The notes under the pieces: generated by a model
What the model was told of the DNA's origin: nothing
Seen by the model: only the letters and a program-made list of their open reading frames with translations
The model's database searches: none
Position numbers and translations under genes: made by a program
DNA from: Xiheimicrobium sp033763395
GTDB taxonomy: Bacteria; Myxococcota; Myxococcia; Myxococcales; Myxococcaceae
NCBI GenBank assembly: GCA_033763395.1
Contig: JANRKQ010000036.1
Span: 1 to 64,000 of the forward strand
DNA: 64,000 bases
Direction: 5' to 3'
Shown: one piece after another, positions 29,706 to 40,969 of the stretch
Layout of the letters: every line of letters starts with the position of its first letter
How positions within the stretch are numbered: the first letter of the stretch is position 1

Positions 29706-30623
29706 ATGTTGACGCGCCGCACGGTCCTGTCTTCCGCTACCCTCACGTTGCTCGGCTGCACCGTGAAGAGCCGCGTCGAGCCGGGGCGTGAGGTGTCGCT
29801 CGTGCTGCCGGCCCAGCCCACCCGCGACGGGGCCGGCGTGAGCCTGAACCGCGCGCTCGGCCAGCGGGCGCTCTCGGTGCTCGACCCGTTCCTGCTGCTC
29901 GACGAGTTTCAGACCGACGACCCGAACGACTACCTCGCCGGCTTCCCCGAGCACCCGCACCGCGGCTTCGAGACGGTGACGTACATGATCCACGGCGCCA
30001 TGGAGCACCGCGGCGTGCTCGGCAACCAGGGGCGACTGGGCCCCGGCGGCGCGCAGTGGATGACGGCAGGCCACGGCATCATCCACTCCGAGATGCCGAA
30101 GCAGGAGCGCGGCCTCATGTGGGGCTTCCAGCTCTGGGTGAACCTGCCGAAGGCGCGCAAGCTGATTCCACCGCGCTACCAGGACATCGCGCCCTCGCGC
30201 ATTCCCGAGGCCGACCTCGACGGGGTGAAGCTGCGCGTCGTCGCGGGCTCGACCTTCGGCCACACCGGCCCGGTGAACGGCATCGACATCGAGCCGCTCT
30301 TCGTCGACCTCGCGCCGGCGAAGGGCGCCCGCTTGCGACAGCCCGTGCCGCCAGGGCACACGGCGTTCGCCTACGTCACCCAGGGCGCGGTTCGGCTCGG
30401 CGCCAGCCAGAGAGAGGTCACACGCGGCCACCTGGCGGTGCTCGAGAAGGGGAGCGCCGTCGAGGTGACGGGGGCGACCGACGACGGGCGCGTGCTGCTG
30501 CTCGCCGGCCGCCCGTGGAACGAGCCCATCGCGCGCAGTGGCCCGTTCGTCATGAACACCGAAGACGAGCTGCGGCAGGCCTTCGACGACTACCGCTCGG
30601 GCCGCCTGCTCACCGGCGGCTGA
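29706..30623 (+). CDS. Pirin-like protein with Tat and lipobox signal
   Basis: This 305-residue protein is a full pirin (bicupin). The metal site is supplied by EHPHRGFETVTY and the AGHGIIHSEMP segment. Pirins are quercetinase-like or transcription-cofactor proteins and are normally cytoplasmic. Here the N-terminus MLTRRTVLSSATLTLLGC carries a twin-arginine pair, a hydrophobic stretch and a lipobox Cys (Cys18), which predicts export and membrane anchoring. That location is unusual for a pirin. It is convergent with hpd, with 4 bp between stops. Confidence 0.85.
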   Translation: MLTRRTVLSSATLTLLGCTVKSRVEPGREVSLVLPAQPTRDGAGVSLNRALGQRALSVLDPFLLLDEFQTDDPNDYLAGFPEHPHRGFETVTYMIHGAMEHRGVLGNQGRLGPGGAQWMTAGHGIIHSEMPKQERGLMWGFQLWVNLPKARKLIPPRYQDIAPSRIPEADLDGVKLRVVAGSTFGHTGPVNGIDIEPLFVDLAPAKGARLRQPVPPGHTAFAYVTQGAVRLGASQREVTRGHLAVLEKGSAVEVTGATDDGRVLLLAGRPWNEPIARSGPFVMNTEDELRQAFDDYRSGRLLTGG

Positions 30624-30627
30624 ACGC

Positions 30628-31782
30628 TCACCCGGCGCGCGCCGCGGTCTGCGCCCGCTCGATGCTCTCGAACAGCGCCTTGAAGTTGCCGCCGCCGAAG
30701 CCCTTGTCGCCCTTGCGCTCGATGATCTCGTAGAAGAACGGGCCGGCCTCGCGGTCCTTCATGAGGTGGCCGTTCTCCTTCATGAAGATCTGCAACAGGT
30801 ACTGGTGCTCCTTGTGCCCGTCGATGAGGATCTGCAGCTCGCGCAGCTCGTCGAGGCGCTCGTCGATGCGCGCGATGCCGCTCTTCTGAATCCGCTCGGG
30901 CAGGTAGTCGTAATAGGCGGCCGGCGTGCCGAGGAAGTCGAGGCCGTTCGTCTTGCGCATCTCACGCACCGCCGGGACGATGTCCTTCACCAGCAGCGCG
31001 AGGTGCTGAATGCCCTCGCCGCGCTGATCCTCGACGAAGACGTTGATCTGCGACTGCTTGAAGCGGGGCCGCGACGGCTCGTTGTTCGCGAACTTCACGG
31101 TGCTGTGCGGGTCCCACATCACCTGCGACTTGAGTCCCGTGCCGTGCTGGTTGCCCTTCTCGATCTCCTCTTCGGTGTGGAACTGAATGTTCCAGAACTC
31201 CTCGAAGCCCATGACGTGCTTCATCCACAGCACCATCGGCTGCAGCGTGCGGAAGTTCGACGTGATGTGATCGATCTTCCCGAACCCGAAGCGGTTCTTC
31301 CCGCCACGGGGCGCGGCGTGGCGCTGAAAGCCCGGGTAGAGTGCCTCGTAGCCGTCCCGCTGGATGAAGCGGAAGGTGGTGTTGCCGAAGGGCGTGGTGA
31401 TGCTGAAGAAGGCCAGCCTGCCGCCTTTGTCGTCCGAGAAGCGCTGGAGCCCGTCGTCGATGATGGTGCCGCCGCGCGACTCGAGCAGCTTCCAGGTCTT
31501 CTCGACGTCCTTCACCAGGAAGTTCACCGTGCCGACGCCCTCGGGGTGCTTCTCGAGCCAGCGCCACGCGCGACCACCCTGGCCGACGGGGGCCGAGCAG
31601 ATGAGCTGCACGTCGTTGGCCTTGAAGACGACGGACTGCTGCCGGCCGCGGGCGGTGAGCTCGGGCGACGACTCGCCCAGCTCCTCGAAGTCCATCAGCT
31701 CCGTGTAGAAGCGGCGCGTGCGCGCCATGTCGCGCACGTACCAGTGAACGCTCTCGACCTTGATGATGCCCAACGATTCCAT
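30628..31782 (-). CDS. hpd: 4-hydroxyphenylpyruvate dioxygenase
   Basis: This 384-residue enzyme makes homogentisate from 4-hydroxyphenylpyruvate using Fe(II) and O2. The three iron ligands are in place: H172 (KIDHIT), H260 (QHLALL) and E352 (FFYEIIERKG). Full length and a C-terminal FGGGNFKALFESIE confirm the family. Start ATG 31782 has GGAG 8-9 bases upstream. It follows maiA by 33 bp on the same strand, so the two form an operon. Confidence 0.96.
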   Translation of the reverse strand: MESLGIIKVESVHWYVRDMARTRRFYTELMDFEELGESSPELTARGRQQSVVFKANDVQLICSAPVGQGGRAWRWLEKHPEGVGTVNFLVKDVEKTWKLLESRGGTIIDDGLQRFSDDKGGRLAFFSITTPFGNTTFRFIQRDGYEALYPGFQRHAAPRGGKNRFGFGKIDHITSNFRTLQPMVLWMKHVMGFEEFWNIQFHTEEEIEKGNQHGTGLKSQVMWDPHSTVKFANNEPSRPRFKQSQINVFVEDQRGEGIQHLALLVKDIVPAVREMRKTNGLDFLGTPAAYYDYLPERIQKSGIARIDERLDELRELQILIDGHKEHQYLLQIFMKENGHLMKDREAGPFFYEIIERKGDKGFGGGNFKALFESIERAQTAARAG

Positions 31783-31815
31783 GCGGTGCTCCAGGGGTGG
31801 GGAACGAACGATGAC

Positions 31816-32454
31816 TCAGGCGGGCTGGGCGTCGGGCTGCGCCTCGGGCCGCGCGGCCTGCACGTGCGCCAACTCGAGGCTCGCCTGCTCGATGCGCGTG
31901 AGGCGGGGAAACGCCGCGACGTCGCCACCGAAACGGCGTGCGCCGTAGAGCTGCGGCACCAGGCAGCAGTCGGCCCAGGTGAAGGTGTCTCCGAAGAGGA
32001 ACCGGCCCGCGTGGCGCTCGGCGAGCGCGTCGAGCGTCTTGAGGCCCTGGTCGATGAAGTGCCGCGCCCAGGCCTTCTCGTCCGCGCCGATGGCCTTGAG
32101 GTGGTTCAGCGTCGCCAGGTTGTGGAAGGGCTGAATGCCCGAGTTGATGAGCTCGGTGATGGCGCGGACCTGCGCCCGCCCCGTGGGAGACGCCGGCAGC
32201 AGCGGCCGCTCGGGGTACCGCTCCTCGAGGTACTCGAAGATGGCGACCGACTGGGCCAGCTCGACGACCCGGCCGTCCTCGTTCACCTCGAGCACCGGCA
32301 CGGAGCCCGCCGGGTTGCGGCCCCGGTGCGCGGCCTCATGCTGCTCGCCCTTGAGGAGCGACACCGGCACGTACTCGAACGGAACGCCCTTGAAGTGCAG
32401 CGCCAGCCGCACGCGGTAGCTCGAGCTCGAGCGCCAGTAGTTGAAGAGCTTCAT
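31816..32454 (-). CDS. maiA: Maleylacetoacetate isomerase (zeta-class GST)
   Basis: This 212-residue zeta-class glutathione transferase isomerises maleylacetoacetate to fumarylacetoacetate. The catalytic SSSSYRVR motif is at residues 9-16, the cis-proline loop GSVPVLEV follows, and the C-terminal helical domain has the ADCCLVPQLYGA motif. It is the first gene of the maiA-hpd operon and is divergent from the FHA-domain gene at 32619. Confidence 0.95.
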   Translation of the reverse strand: MKLFNYWRSSSSYRVRLALHFKGVPFEYVPVSLLKGEQHEAAHRGRNPAGSVPVLEVNEDGRVVELAQSVAIFEYLEERYPERPLLPASPTGRAQVRAITELINSGIQPFHNLATLNHLKAIGADEKAWARHFIDQGLKTLDALAERHAGRFLFGDTFTWADCCLVPQLYGARRFGGDVAAFPRLTRIEQASLELAHVQAARPEAQPDAQPA

Positions 32455-32618
32455 GGAGCCTCACGGGGGAACCGACGACAGGTGGTCTCGTCGCTGGTGG
32501 GGGCGAAAGTCAAGGTGTGAACGTCGGCCGTTCAGCGGTGCGTCGGAGCGAACGGGCACACGTGCGTAGACGAAGGCGGCCACCCCTTCATCGTTCGGCT
32601 GCCCTATGGTGCGCGCTG

Positions 32619-33131
32619 ATGGGCGTCCCCGCGTACATGCTGTCGATTCTCCACCGCCAGGCGCTGCTCTTGAACGAGGGCTTCAGCCAGCGCTACGGCC
32701 ATGACTGGCTCGTGTGGGAACCCGGCCCCTGGAAGCCGGCCCGCTCGGTGCTCGAGAGCAACCTCGAGAAGACGATCCTCCCCAACACCAAGCCGCTCGA
32801 GCGCCCGGTCGGAGAAGACGCCATCTGCTTCGAGCTGAAGCTGCCGAAAGGCGCCACGAGCCTCAAGGTGGGGCGCGCGACGACGAACGACCTCGTCATC
32901 AACGACCTCACGGCCTCGCGCGAGCAGTTCTCGCTGCAGTGGACGCGGGAGGGCTGGTTCGTGGTCGCCCCCCGCGGGCTCCTCACGCTCGATGGGGCGC
33001 CGGTGGAGGGGTCATCGGGGCCGCTGCGCAGCGGCGCGCTCCTCACGCTGGGGGACGTCCGGTTGTCTTTCCTGGTGTCCGGTGACCTCGGGCGCCGGGC
33101 GGCTGCCTTCAAGCTGCATCGGTCGGCCTGA
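32619..33131 (+). CDS. FHA-domain protein
   Basis: This 170-residue protein has an unrelated N-terminal 85 residues (Trp-rich, no recognised fold). A C-terminal FHA domain (about 88-165) has the core GRATTNDLVINDLTASREQF, matching the GR..(x)nD/NdlvI.d...S..H-type phosphothreonine pocket, with Ser-Arg-Glu in place of the usual Ser-x2-His. It is a phospho-Thr reader, a likely partner of one of the Ser/Thr kinases in the window. It lies divergent from maiA and 27 bp from the convergent Cys-rich lipoprotein gene. Confidence 0.85.
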   Translation: MGVPAYMLSILHRQALLLNEGFSQRYGHDWLVWEPGPWKPARSVLESNLEKTILPNTKPLERPVGEDAICFELKLPKGATSLKVGRATTNDLVINDLTASREQFSLQWTREGWFVVAPRGLLTLDGAPVEGSSGPLRSGALLTLGDVRLSFLVSGDLGRRAAAFKLHRSA

Positions 33132-33157
33132 CGCGAGGCGGGCTTCTCACCACGCCG

Positions 33158-34717
33158 TCATTGGCAGCTGCGCATCCGGCAGGATTGGCTGCCCTGGCAG
33201 AACGCACACACGCCGCCATCGGCGCCGCACGCCTGCTTGGTGGTGCCGTCGACACAGCGGTCGCCCTGGCAGCACCCTCCGCACGAGCTCGAGTCGCACA
33301 CGCAGACGCCCCCCGCGCACCGCTGTCCGGCGGCGCACGCCGCATTCCCGCCGCAGCCACACGCGCCCGTCGACGTACACCCATCGGACGACGGCGGTCC
33401 GCACGCGACGCACGCCCGGCCCAGCGCTCCGCACTTCATCGTCGATGGGGTGGCACAGCTCGTCCCGTCACAGCAGCCCTGAGCGCAGGTGTTGGCGTTG
33501 CAAGTCGACGTGGTCACGCAGGCGCCCGCGGTGCACGTCGTTCCCGCGCCGCAGGCGACGCAGGTCGCGCCAGCGGTGCCGCACGCGCTGTTCTGGCCCC
33601 CGGTGCGGCAGATGCCGTTCTGACAGCAGCCCGTCGGGCACGTCGTGGCGTCGCAGGATTGGCTGCAGCGCTGGTTGACGCAGGTCGTGGTGCACGTCGC
33701 GCAGGCCACGCCCCCGGTACCGCACGAGGTGGCCGTCTCGCCCGCCAGGCATACGCCGCCCTGACAGCACCCCGTCGGGCACGTCTGGGCGTTGCACGTC
33801 CCCTCGCAAACGCCCGCGTCACTGCACGAGCCGACGCCGCACGACTCGCACGCCATGCCCGCTCGGCCGCACGCGCTCGCGCTGCGGCCGGTGACGCAGG
33901 TGGCGCCCTGACAGCAGCCGGTGGGACACGTGGTGGCGTTGCACACCGAGACGCCGCACTGGCCGCCGCTGCAGGCGGTCGCTCCGCAGTCGAGACACGC
34001 CCGCCCCCCGGTGCCACAGGCCATCGCCGAGGGGCTCGTGACGCACTGGTTCCCGATGCAGCAGCCCGCACAGGACGCCGGAGTGCACTGACAGGCCTGC
34101 TGCAGGCATTCCTGGCCGGCTTCGCAGGCGGGCCCGGCTCCGCAGCGGCACTGGCCCTGGACACATCGATCGGCTCCAAGCCCGGGACTGCACGGCGGCC
34201 CCTCGCCGCACGCGCACCGGCCCTGCGCCGAGCAGGCATCGGCGAGCAGGGCGTCACACGCCACGCAGCTCGCGCCTCCCACGCCGCAGGCCGCGGGCCC
34301 CGGTGAGACGCAGGCGCCGGCGCTGGAAACACAGCCCGAGCACGTCGACATCGGCGGCAGGAGCTTCACCGTGGCCACGCGCTCCACGCCGAGCTCCAGC
34401 ACCACCCGCGTCGAGCCCTCTCCGACCGTCGCGCCATTGCGCAGGCCGGTGACGTGGACGTCGGCCGTCGACCCGCCCCACTCGTCGCGGAGGAGGACTC
34501 TCACCGACGTGGTGGCCGGCAGCACCTCACCCCTCGTCTCGGGCCGAACGGCGGGCTCGAACAGCGCGCCCCCATCGACCTCGGCGGCATAGCGCAGCTG
34601 ATCGACCTCGATCTCCGAGCCGTCGGTCGTCACGAGCAGGGCGGTCCCGTTGAGCCGGGCCGGGTCGCGGCAGGCGGCGACGGCGAGCAGGAGCAGTGAG
34701 AGGCGGCGCAGCGTCAT
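33158..34717 (-). CDS. Cys-rich lipoprotein with six CxGCC-type modules
   Basis: The 519-residue protein has a lipoprotein signal (Cys16 in AVAAC). A beta domain of about 110 residues is followed by a Cys-rich stretch. Six tandem modules of about 44-48 residues follow (roughly 200-519), each with the spacing C-x4-C-x2-GCC-x-G-x2-C-x8/9-CG-x2-G-x2-C-x2-C. The same module type is found once in the truncated gene at 1-414. Each module has eight or more Cys and probably forms a disulfide-rich surface knot. The function is unknown. The start ATG overlaps the stop of the TPR/coiled-coil gene by 4 bp. Confidence 0.85.
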   Translation of the reverse strand: MTLRRLSLLLLAVAACRDPARLNGTALLVTTDGSEIEVDQLRYAAEVDGGALFEPAVRPETRGEVLPATTSVRVLLRDEWGGSTADVHVTGLRNGATVGEGSTRVVLELGVERVATVKLLPPMSTCSGCVSSAGACVSPGPAACGVGGASCVACDALLADACSAQGRCACGEGPPCSPGLGADRCVQGQCRCGAGPACEAGQECLQQACQCTPASCAGCCIGNQCVTSPSAMACGTGGRACLDCGATACSGGQCGVSVCNATTCPTGCCQGATCVTGRSASACGRAGMACESCGVGSCSDAGVCEGTCNAQTCPTGCCQGGVCLAGETATSCGTGGVACATCTTTCVNQRCSQSCDATTCPTGCCQNGICRTGGQNSACGTAGATCVACGAGTTCTAGACVTTSTCNANTCAQGCCDGTSCATPSTMKCGALGRACVACGPPSSDGCTSTGACGCGGNAACAAGQRCAGGVCVCDSSSCGGCCQGDRCVDGTTKQACGADGGVCAFCQGSQSCRMRSCQ

Positions 34718-35367
34718 CGAGCGTTGATGTCAGGGAACGTCGTGGGCGTGGGGCGTGGGGCGGTCGCGAAGGCGGTGGCGGTGACGGCGCCTCCGATGAC
34801 GACGGCAGCGACGCCCGCCCAGAAGTACCAGCGCTGGGTGAGGGGCGGCGGGCCGGCTTCGGGCTTCTGACGCTGCGCCAGCTCCAGTTCGAGCTTTCGA
34901 GCGGCGGCCTCGGCTTCGGCTCGCGCGGCGGCCACCCGGGCCTCGTCGGCCTTCCGCTTCGCATCGGCTTCGGCCTCGGCGCGTTGCCGGGCAGCTTCGG
35001 CCCGGGCGGCTTCTTCGGCGACCCGCCGTTGCTCTGCTTCGAGCTCGCGCTGGGCCTGCAGCTCGGCGATGACCTGTTCGGTCGCCTTCGCCTGCGCCTC
35101 GGGCGGGTTCGACTCGAGATAGCGCCGGAAAAAGCTCAAGGCCTCGTCCAGCGCTCCCACCTTGCGGTGACACTGCCCGAGGTTGAAGAGCAGGCCCGGC
35201 GCTGCTTTCAGCCGGTAGGCCGCCTCGTAGCGCTCGATCGCCGTCCGGAAGTCGCCGACGTCGAAGGCCTTCTTGCCCTCGAGCGCCAGCGCCCTGGCCC
35301 GCGCCTCGGCTGTCTGGGCCATTGAGGCAGGCGCCGCGAGGGCCAGGAGCAGGACGAAGAGCCGCAC
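34714..35367 (-). CDS. TPR and coiled-coil membrane protein
   Basis: This 217-residue protein has a signal peptide (about 1-18). It has one TPR pair (about 20-85) and a long Ala/Glu/Arg-rich coiled coil (about 95-170). A TM helix (about 183-203) is followed by a short tail. Such TPR plus coiled-coil proteins often assemble envelope complexes. It overlaps the Cys-rich lipoprotein gene by 4 bp and lies 9 bp after the stop of the PEGA kinase, so the three form an operon (kinase, TPR, Cys-rich lipoprotein). Surface-complex control by the kinase is inference. Confidence 0.8.
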   Translation of the reverse strand: MRLFVLLLALAAPASMAQTAEARARALALEGKKAFDVGDFRTAIERYEAAYRLKAAPGLLFNLGQCHRKVGALDEALSFFRRYLESNPPEAQAKATEQVIAELQAQRELEAEQRRVAEEAARAEAARQRAEAEADAKRKADEARVAAARAEAEAAARKLELELAQRQKPEAGPPPLTQRWYFWAGVAAVVIGGAVTATAFATAPRPTPTTFPDINAR

Positions 35368-35376
35368 GCCGCTTCC

Positions 35377-36732
35377 CTAGAACGGATCGAGCACGCCGTC
35401 AGTCACGACGCGCGTGCGTTTCGGCGTCGCCGTCCCCGCGACCGGCTGCCGCTTGAGCGGCAGCTCGACGCGCACGCTCTCGGTGGTGGGGAACTGGCGG
35501 GACAGTGGCTCGTACCCCTTCATCTCGAAGCGCACCGACACCACGCCCTCGCCGACGGGCCTGTCGAGAGTGAGAGGCGTCGTCCCGAGGAGGGCACCCG
35601 AGTCGGTGTCGATGACCGACGCACCCGGGGGAGCCGTCAGCAGCGCCAGGTGAATCGTCGTCGGAACCGTTGGCCCCGGTGGCGGTGTCGATGGCGTCGG
35701 CGTCGCGACCAGAGGAGCCGGCGAAGTTTCCCGGGGCTCCGGCGTGTCATCGCGGCCTGCGACGAGGCCCGCGGTCACGAGTGCGACGGCAAGCCCCAGC
35801 GCGCCGGCCACGAGGGGCCAGCGCCGCGGAGCACGGAGCTCGAGCGGAGGCAGCGCCTCGTCGAGGTGGGCCAGCCGGTACAGCACCTCGTCCATGCCTG
35901 GTGGCCGGTGGTCCGGTTGCTTGGCGAGGCACGCAGCCACCAGCTGTCGCAGCCCCTCGGGCACCGCGTCTCCCGTGCGCGTCAACGTGGGCACCGGCGG
36001 CGGAGGCCGCGTGATGATGTCGGCAGCGAGCTGGCCGTACACCGTCGACTCGAACGGGGGCTTGCCGGCGAGCAGCTCGAAGAGCAGCGTCCCGAAGGCG
36101 TATACGTCGGTGCGCGCGTCGACGTCGAGGCCAGCGGCCTGCTCGGGGGCCATGTACCGGGGCGTGCCGAGCACGTCGCCGTTCTGCGTCTCCACCACCC
36201 GGGGGCCCTCGGTCGACACGAGCTTGGCGACGCCGAAGTCGAGCACCTTCACCCAGTCGCGGCCCTCGCGCTGGCAGAGGAAGACGTTGTCGGGCTTGAG
36301 ATCGCGGTGCACCACCGACAGCGCGTGCGCGGCCTTGAGCGCCTCGCCGAGCTGCGTGGCGACGCGCACAATCGTCGTGAGCGACAGCGCCTGGCGCTCC
36401 AGCCGGCTGGTGAGCGTCTCGCCTTCGAGCAGCTCCATCACCGCGTAGACCTGGCCCGGAGACTCGACGAAGTCGTACACCTCGACGATGTGCGGGTGGT
36501 TGATGGCGTTGACGAGCTTCGCTTCCTGCAGGAAGCGCTTCACGAGCATCGTGTCCGAGATCAACGACTCGTGGAGGCACTTGATGGCGACGGGCCGCCC
36601 GAGTGTCTGGTGCCTGGCGCGATAGACGAGCCCCATCGTGCCGCGACCCAGCACGCCCTCGACGCCATACGGACCGAAGGCCAGCGGCGGCGCAGGCCCG
36701 TCAGAGGTGACCAATGTGAGGGGGTGACTCAT
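35377..36732 (-). CDS. Ser/Thr protein kinase with TM and PEGA domain
   Basis: This 451-residue protein has an active kinase core (about 20-285), with GRGTMGLVY, catalytic K51, HRDLKPDN, DFGVA and APE all present. A TM helix follows (about 300-320), then a Pro/Thr-rich linker and a PEGA-type beta domain (about 350-430, LLTAPPGASV...G.TPLTLD). PEGA domains are found on kinases and surface proteins that bind peptidoglycan or polysaccharide. It is the first gene of the operon with the TPR/coiled-coil protein and Cys-rich lipoprotein. It lies 64 bp after fahA on the same strand. Confidence 0.95.
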   Translation of the reverse strand: MSHPLTLVTSDGPAPPLAFGPYGVEGVLGRGTMGLVYRARHQTLGRPVAIKCLHESLISDTMLVKRFLQEAKLVNAINHPHIVEVYDFVESPGQVYAVMELLEGETLTSRLERQALSLTTIVRVATQLGEALKAAHALSVVHRDLKPDNVFLCQREGRDWVKVLDFGVAKLVSTEGPRVVETQNGDVLGTPRYMAPEQAAGLDVDARTDVYAFGTLLFELLAGKPPFESTVYGQLAADIITRPPPPVPTLTRTGDAVPEGLRQLVAACLAKQPDHRPPGMDEVLYRLAHLDEALPPLELRAPRRWPLVAGALGLAVALVTAGLVAGRDDTPEPRETSPAPLVATPTPSTPPPGPTVPTTIHLALLTAPPGASVIDTDSGALLGTTPLTLDRPVGEGVVSVRFEMKGYEPLSRQFPTTESVRVELPLKRQPVAGTATPKRTRVVTDGVLDPF

Positions 36733-36796
36733 CCCAGATGCCCCCCAAGCGTAGCGCAGGGGCCGGCCCGTGGCAGCCCGAGGCCGTCACGACACC

Positions 36797-37774
36797 TCAC
36801 ACCTTCCGGACCCGCTGGTCGATGCGGCCGAAGAGGCTCGCTCCAGTCAGACCCACCATGTCGATCTCGACCCGGTCGCCGTGCTTGAGGAAGGGCGTCT
36901 TCGGCCCGCCGGTCTCGATGGTCTCGATCATGCGCCGCTCTGCCAGACACGAGATGCCGCGCGCGCGGTCTTCGTTCGAGACGGTGCCGCTCCCCAGAAT
37001 CGTGCCCGCGCAGAACTGCCGCGTCTTCGCCAGGTGGGCGATGAGCTGGAAGAAGCTGAAGTGCATCTCGGGCCCGGCCTGGGTGTCGCCGACCTGAACG
37101 CCGTTGAGCCACGTCTTGAGGGTGAGGTGCAAGCGCCCGTCGCGCCACGCCTCGCCGAGCTCGTCGGGGGTGCACGCCACCGGTGAGAACGCCGTCGCCG
37201 GCTTGCCCTGGAAGAAGCCGAAGCCCTTGGCCAGCTCGTCGGGGATGAGGTTTCTCAGGCTGACGTCGTTCACCAGCATCACGAGGCGCACGTACGCACC
37301 CGCCTCGGCCGCGGACACGCCCATGGGCACGTCGCCGAGCACCACCGCCACCTCGGACTCGAAGTCACACCCCCAGGCCTCGTCGCGAATGACGATGTCA
37401 TCGGTGGGGCCGAGGAGGTGTCCGCTGCCGCCCTGGTACACGAGCGGGTCGGTCTCGAGGGTCGGCGGCGGGTCGGCCTTGCGGGCTTTGCGAACGAGGC
37501 GCACGTGGTTGAGGTACGCGCTCCCGTCGACCCACTCGTACGCGCGCGGGAGCGGCGCATGGAGCACGCTGGCGTCGAACGGCGACGTCGGCACCTCACG
37601 GCGCTCGAGCTGGGCCGCCAGCGCCTCGAGCCGCGGGGCGACGTCGGTCCAGCGGTCGAGGGCGGCCTGCATCGTCGGCGCGATGGACGAGGCGTCGGTC
37701 ACGACGGACAGATCCTTCGAGACGAGCACGAGGCTCCCGTCGCGGGTGCCGTTTCGTTTCGTGGCGAGCTTCAT
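36797..37774 (-). CDS. fahA: Fumarylacetoacetate hydrolase family protein
   Basis: This 325-residue cytoplasmic enzyme cleaves fumarylacetoacetate to fumarate and acetoacetate, the last step of tyrosine degradation. It has the family start MKLATKRNGTRDG, the metal-binding DFESEVAVVLG (the FExE-type site), GGSGHLLG and the KPATAFSP segment. It matches the shorter bacterial FAH family of 320-340 residues. ATG 37774 is favoured over an earlier start at 37888 because it gives the family N-terminus. With hmgA, hpd and maiA it completes a tyrosine pathway spread over about 10.5 kb. Confidence 0.92.
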   Translation of the reverse strand: MKLATKRNGTRDGSLVLVSKDLSVVTDASSIAPTMQAALDRWTDVAPRLEALAAQLERREVPTSPFDASVLHAPLPRAYEWVDGSAYLNHVRLVRKARKADPPPTLETDPLVYQGGSGHLLGPTDDIVIRDEAWGCDFESEVAVVLGDVPMGVSAAEAGAYVRLVMLVNDVSLRNLIPDELAKGFGFFQGKPATAFSPVACTPDELGEAWRDGRLHLTLKTWLNGVQVGDTQAGPEMHFSFFQLIAHLAKTRQFCAGTILGSGTVSNEDRARGISCLAERRMIETIETGGPKTPFLKHGDRVEIDMVGLTGASLFGRIDQRVRKV

Positions 37775-37829
37775 GCGGGCCTTCCACCCTGCACCCTGCC
37801 ACCTGTCAAGCGACGACGGGGCCCCCAGG

Positions 37830-39758
<1,929 letters not shown>

Positions 39759-39828
39759 GCGAGCGCGACTGTAGCGGGGAAGGGCGGCGAACGCGCGTTC
39801 ACCGTCGGGCTGCGCCTACACCTGCCTA

Positions 39829-40902
39829 CTACTGGCCAGCGGGGATGGTGAGGAGCGGCATCGGCAGGGAGGCCCGCCCCGCCTGCATGTTGAACAACTG
39901 AATGAGCAGCATGAAGGTGCTTTTCGACTCGAGATCGTCGTCCGCGATGAAGAACCAGTGCCCGCGGTGGAAGGCCTTCACGGCGGCCTGGGCGGGCTCT
40001 CGGGGCGACGTCTGCACTCGAAACATGCCGTCGAGCACGCGGTTCCAGTCGAAGCGACGGCCGTCGGCGTCGCGCGTGACCGTCACGAGCCGCGCCCGCT
40101 CGTGCTCCGCGGGTACCTCGACGCCCTGCGACAGGTAGAACATCGCGCCCAGAATCGACCGGAGCCGAACGCGCAGTACGCCAATCTCCTTGCGAGTGAA
40201 GTCCTCGGTGAGACGGAAGCGGGACTCGTCCCGCGGCAGGGACAGGAGGTCGCGCACGATGGTGACCGCTTCGGGATTCCGGGCGTTCGCGTCGAGGAAG
40301 AGCAGCCCCGTCTCGGCCCCGTCGTTGCGAACGATGCCCAGCGAGAGATCCTCGTCGAGCTGCAGAGACCGCAGCGCTCGGAGCAGGTCAATGAAGCGCT
40401 CCGTGTCGGGCGGAGACGACGGAGTCGGCCCGGTCGCCGACGGTGCGTTGGACAAGGTGTTCAGCCGGTCGACGGTGAGGTGAAAGACGCGGGCGATCTT
40501 CCACCCTGAAGAGGCCACCATCGCGAGCGTCTGCAGTGACACCGGCGCCACCAGGCGCTTCACGAAGTCGTCGCCACGAATGGGGAGGAAGGTGGTGGTG
40601 GGGGTGACCGAGACCGTGCCCGAGATCGTCCCCGTGGCGGTGGGCGCCGGCATGAGCAGGTTGCCGCCGCCACCGCTGACCGAGAGCGTGCTCGCGTTCG
40701 TCTGCTGGGTCGTCAGGCTGGCCACGTCGAGGAACGCGGGGGTGTCGCGGTACCGCAGCCGAACGATGTTGAGGAGGAACTGCGAGTCCGACGTCAGCGC
40801 CAGCCGCTCGTTGTACGACGCCTGCACCTCGGGCAGCGACTGCGCCCCCAGCGTGGCGCAGCCCACGAGCCCCAGGCACGCCACCAGGACACACGTGCGC
40901 AT
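39829..40902 (-). CDS. Putative lipoprotein, unknown function
   Basis: This 357-residue protein has a lipoprotein signal (VACLGLVGC, Cys15). The opening after it, LLNIVRLRYRDTPAFLDVAS, is a motif seen in a family of exported proteins of unknown role. A Gly-rich segment follows (about 74-95), then a large alpha/beta body. Transcribed alone, divergent from the modular repeat protein at 41112. Confidence 0.7.
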   Translation of the reverse strand: MRTCVLVACLGLVGCATLGAQSLPEVQASYNERLALTSDSQFLLNIVRLRYRDTPAFLDVASLTTQQTNASTLSVSGGGGNLLMPAPTATGTISGTVSVTPTTTFLPIRGDDFVKRLVAPVSLQTLAMVASSGWKIARVFHLTVDRLNTLSNAPSATGPTPSSPPDTERFIDLLRALRSLQLDEDLSLGIVRNDGAETGLLFLDANARNPEAVTIVRDLLSLPRDESRFRLTEDFTRKEIGVLRVRLRSILGAMFYLSQGVEVPAEHERARLVTVTRDADGRRFDWNRVLDGMFRVQTSPREPAQAAVKAFHRGHWFFIADDDLESKSTFMLLIQLFNMQAGRASLPMPLLTIPAGQ

Positions 40903-40951
40903 GGCCGACGCATACCCCTGATCCGACTGATGTTGTCCCGCGAAATGGCGG

Positions 40952-40969
40952 CCGATCGTCTCTGATCGG
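40952..40969. promoter_or_regulatory. Inverted repeat in divergent intergenic region
   Basis: CCGATC-N6-GATCGG lies between the lipoprotein gene (start 40902) and the modular protein gene (start 41112). Its symmetry and position suit a regulator operator, but no binding protein is indicated. Confidence 0.35.

Noticed and set aside
29513..29791. A plus-strand frame beginning MNATGGDWDRT
   Set aside because: Only its first 30 codons look coding; the rest loses bias and overlaps the pirin gene, so it is treated as a possible remnant only.
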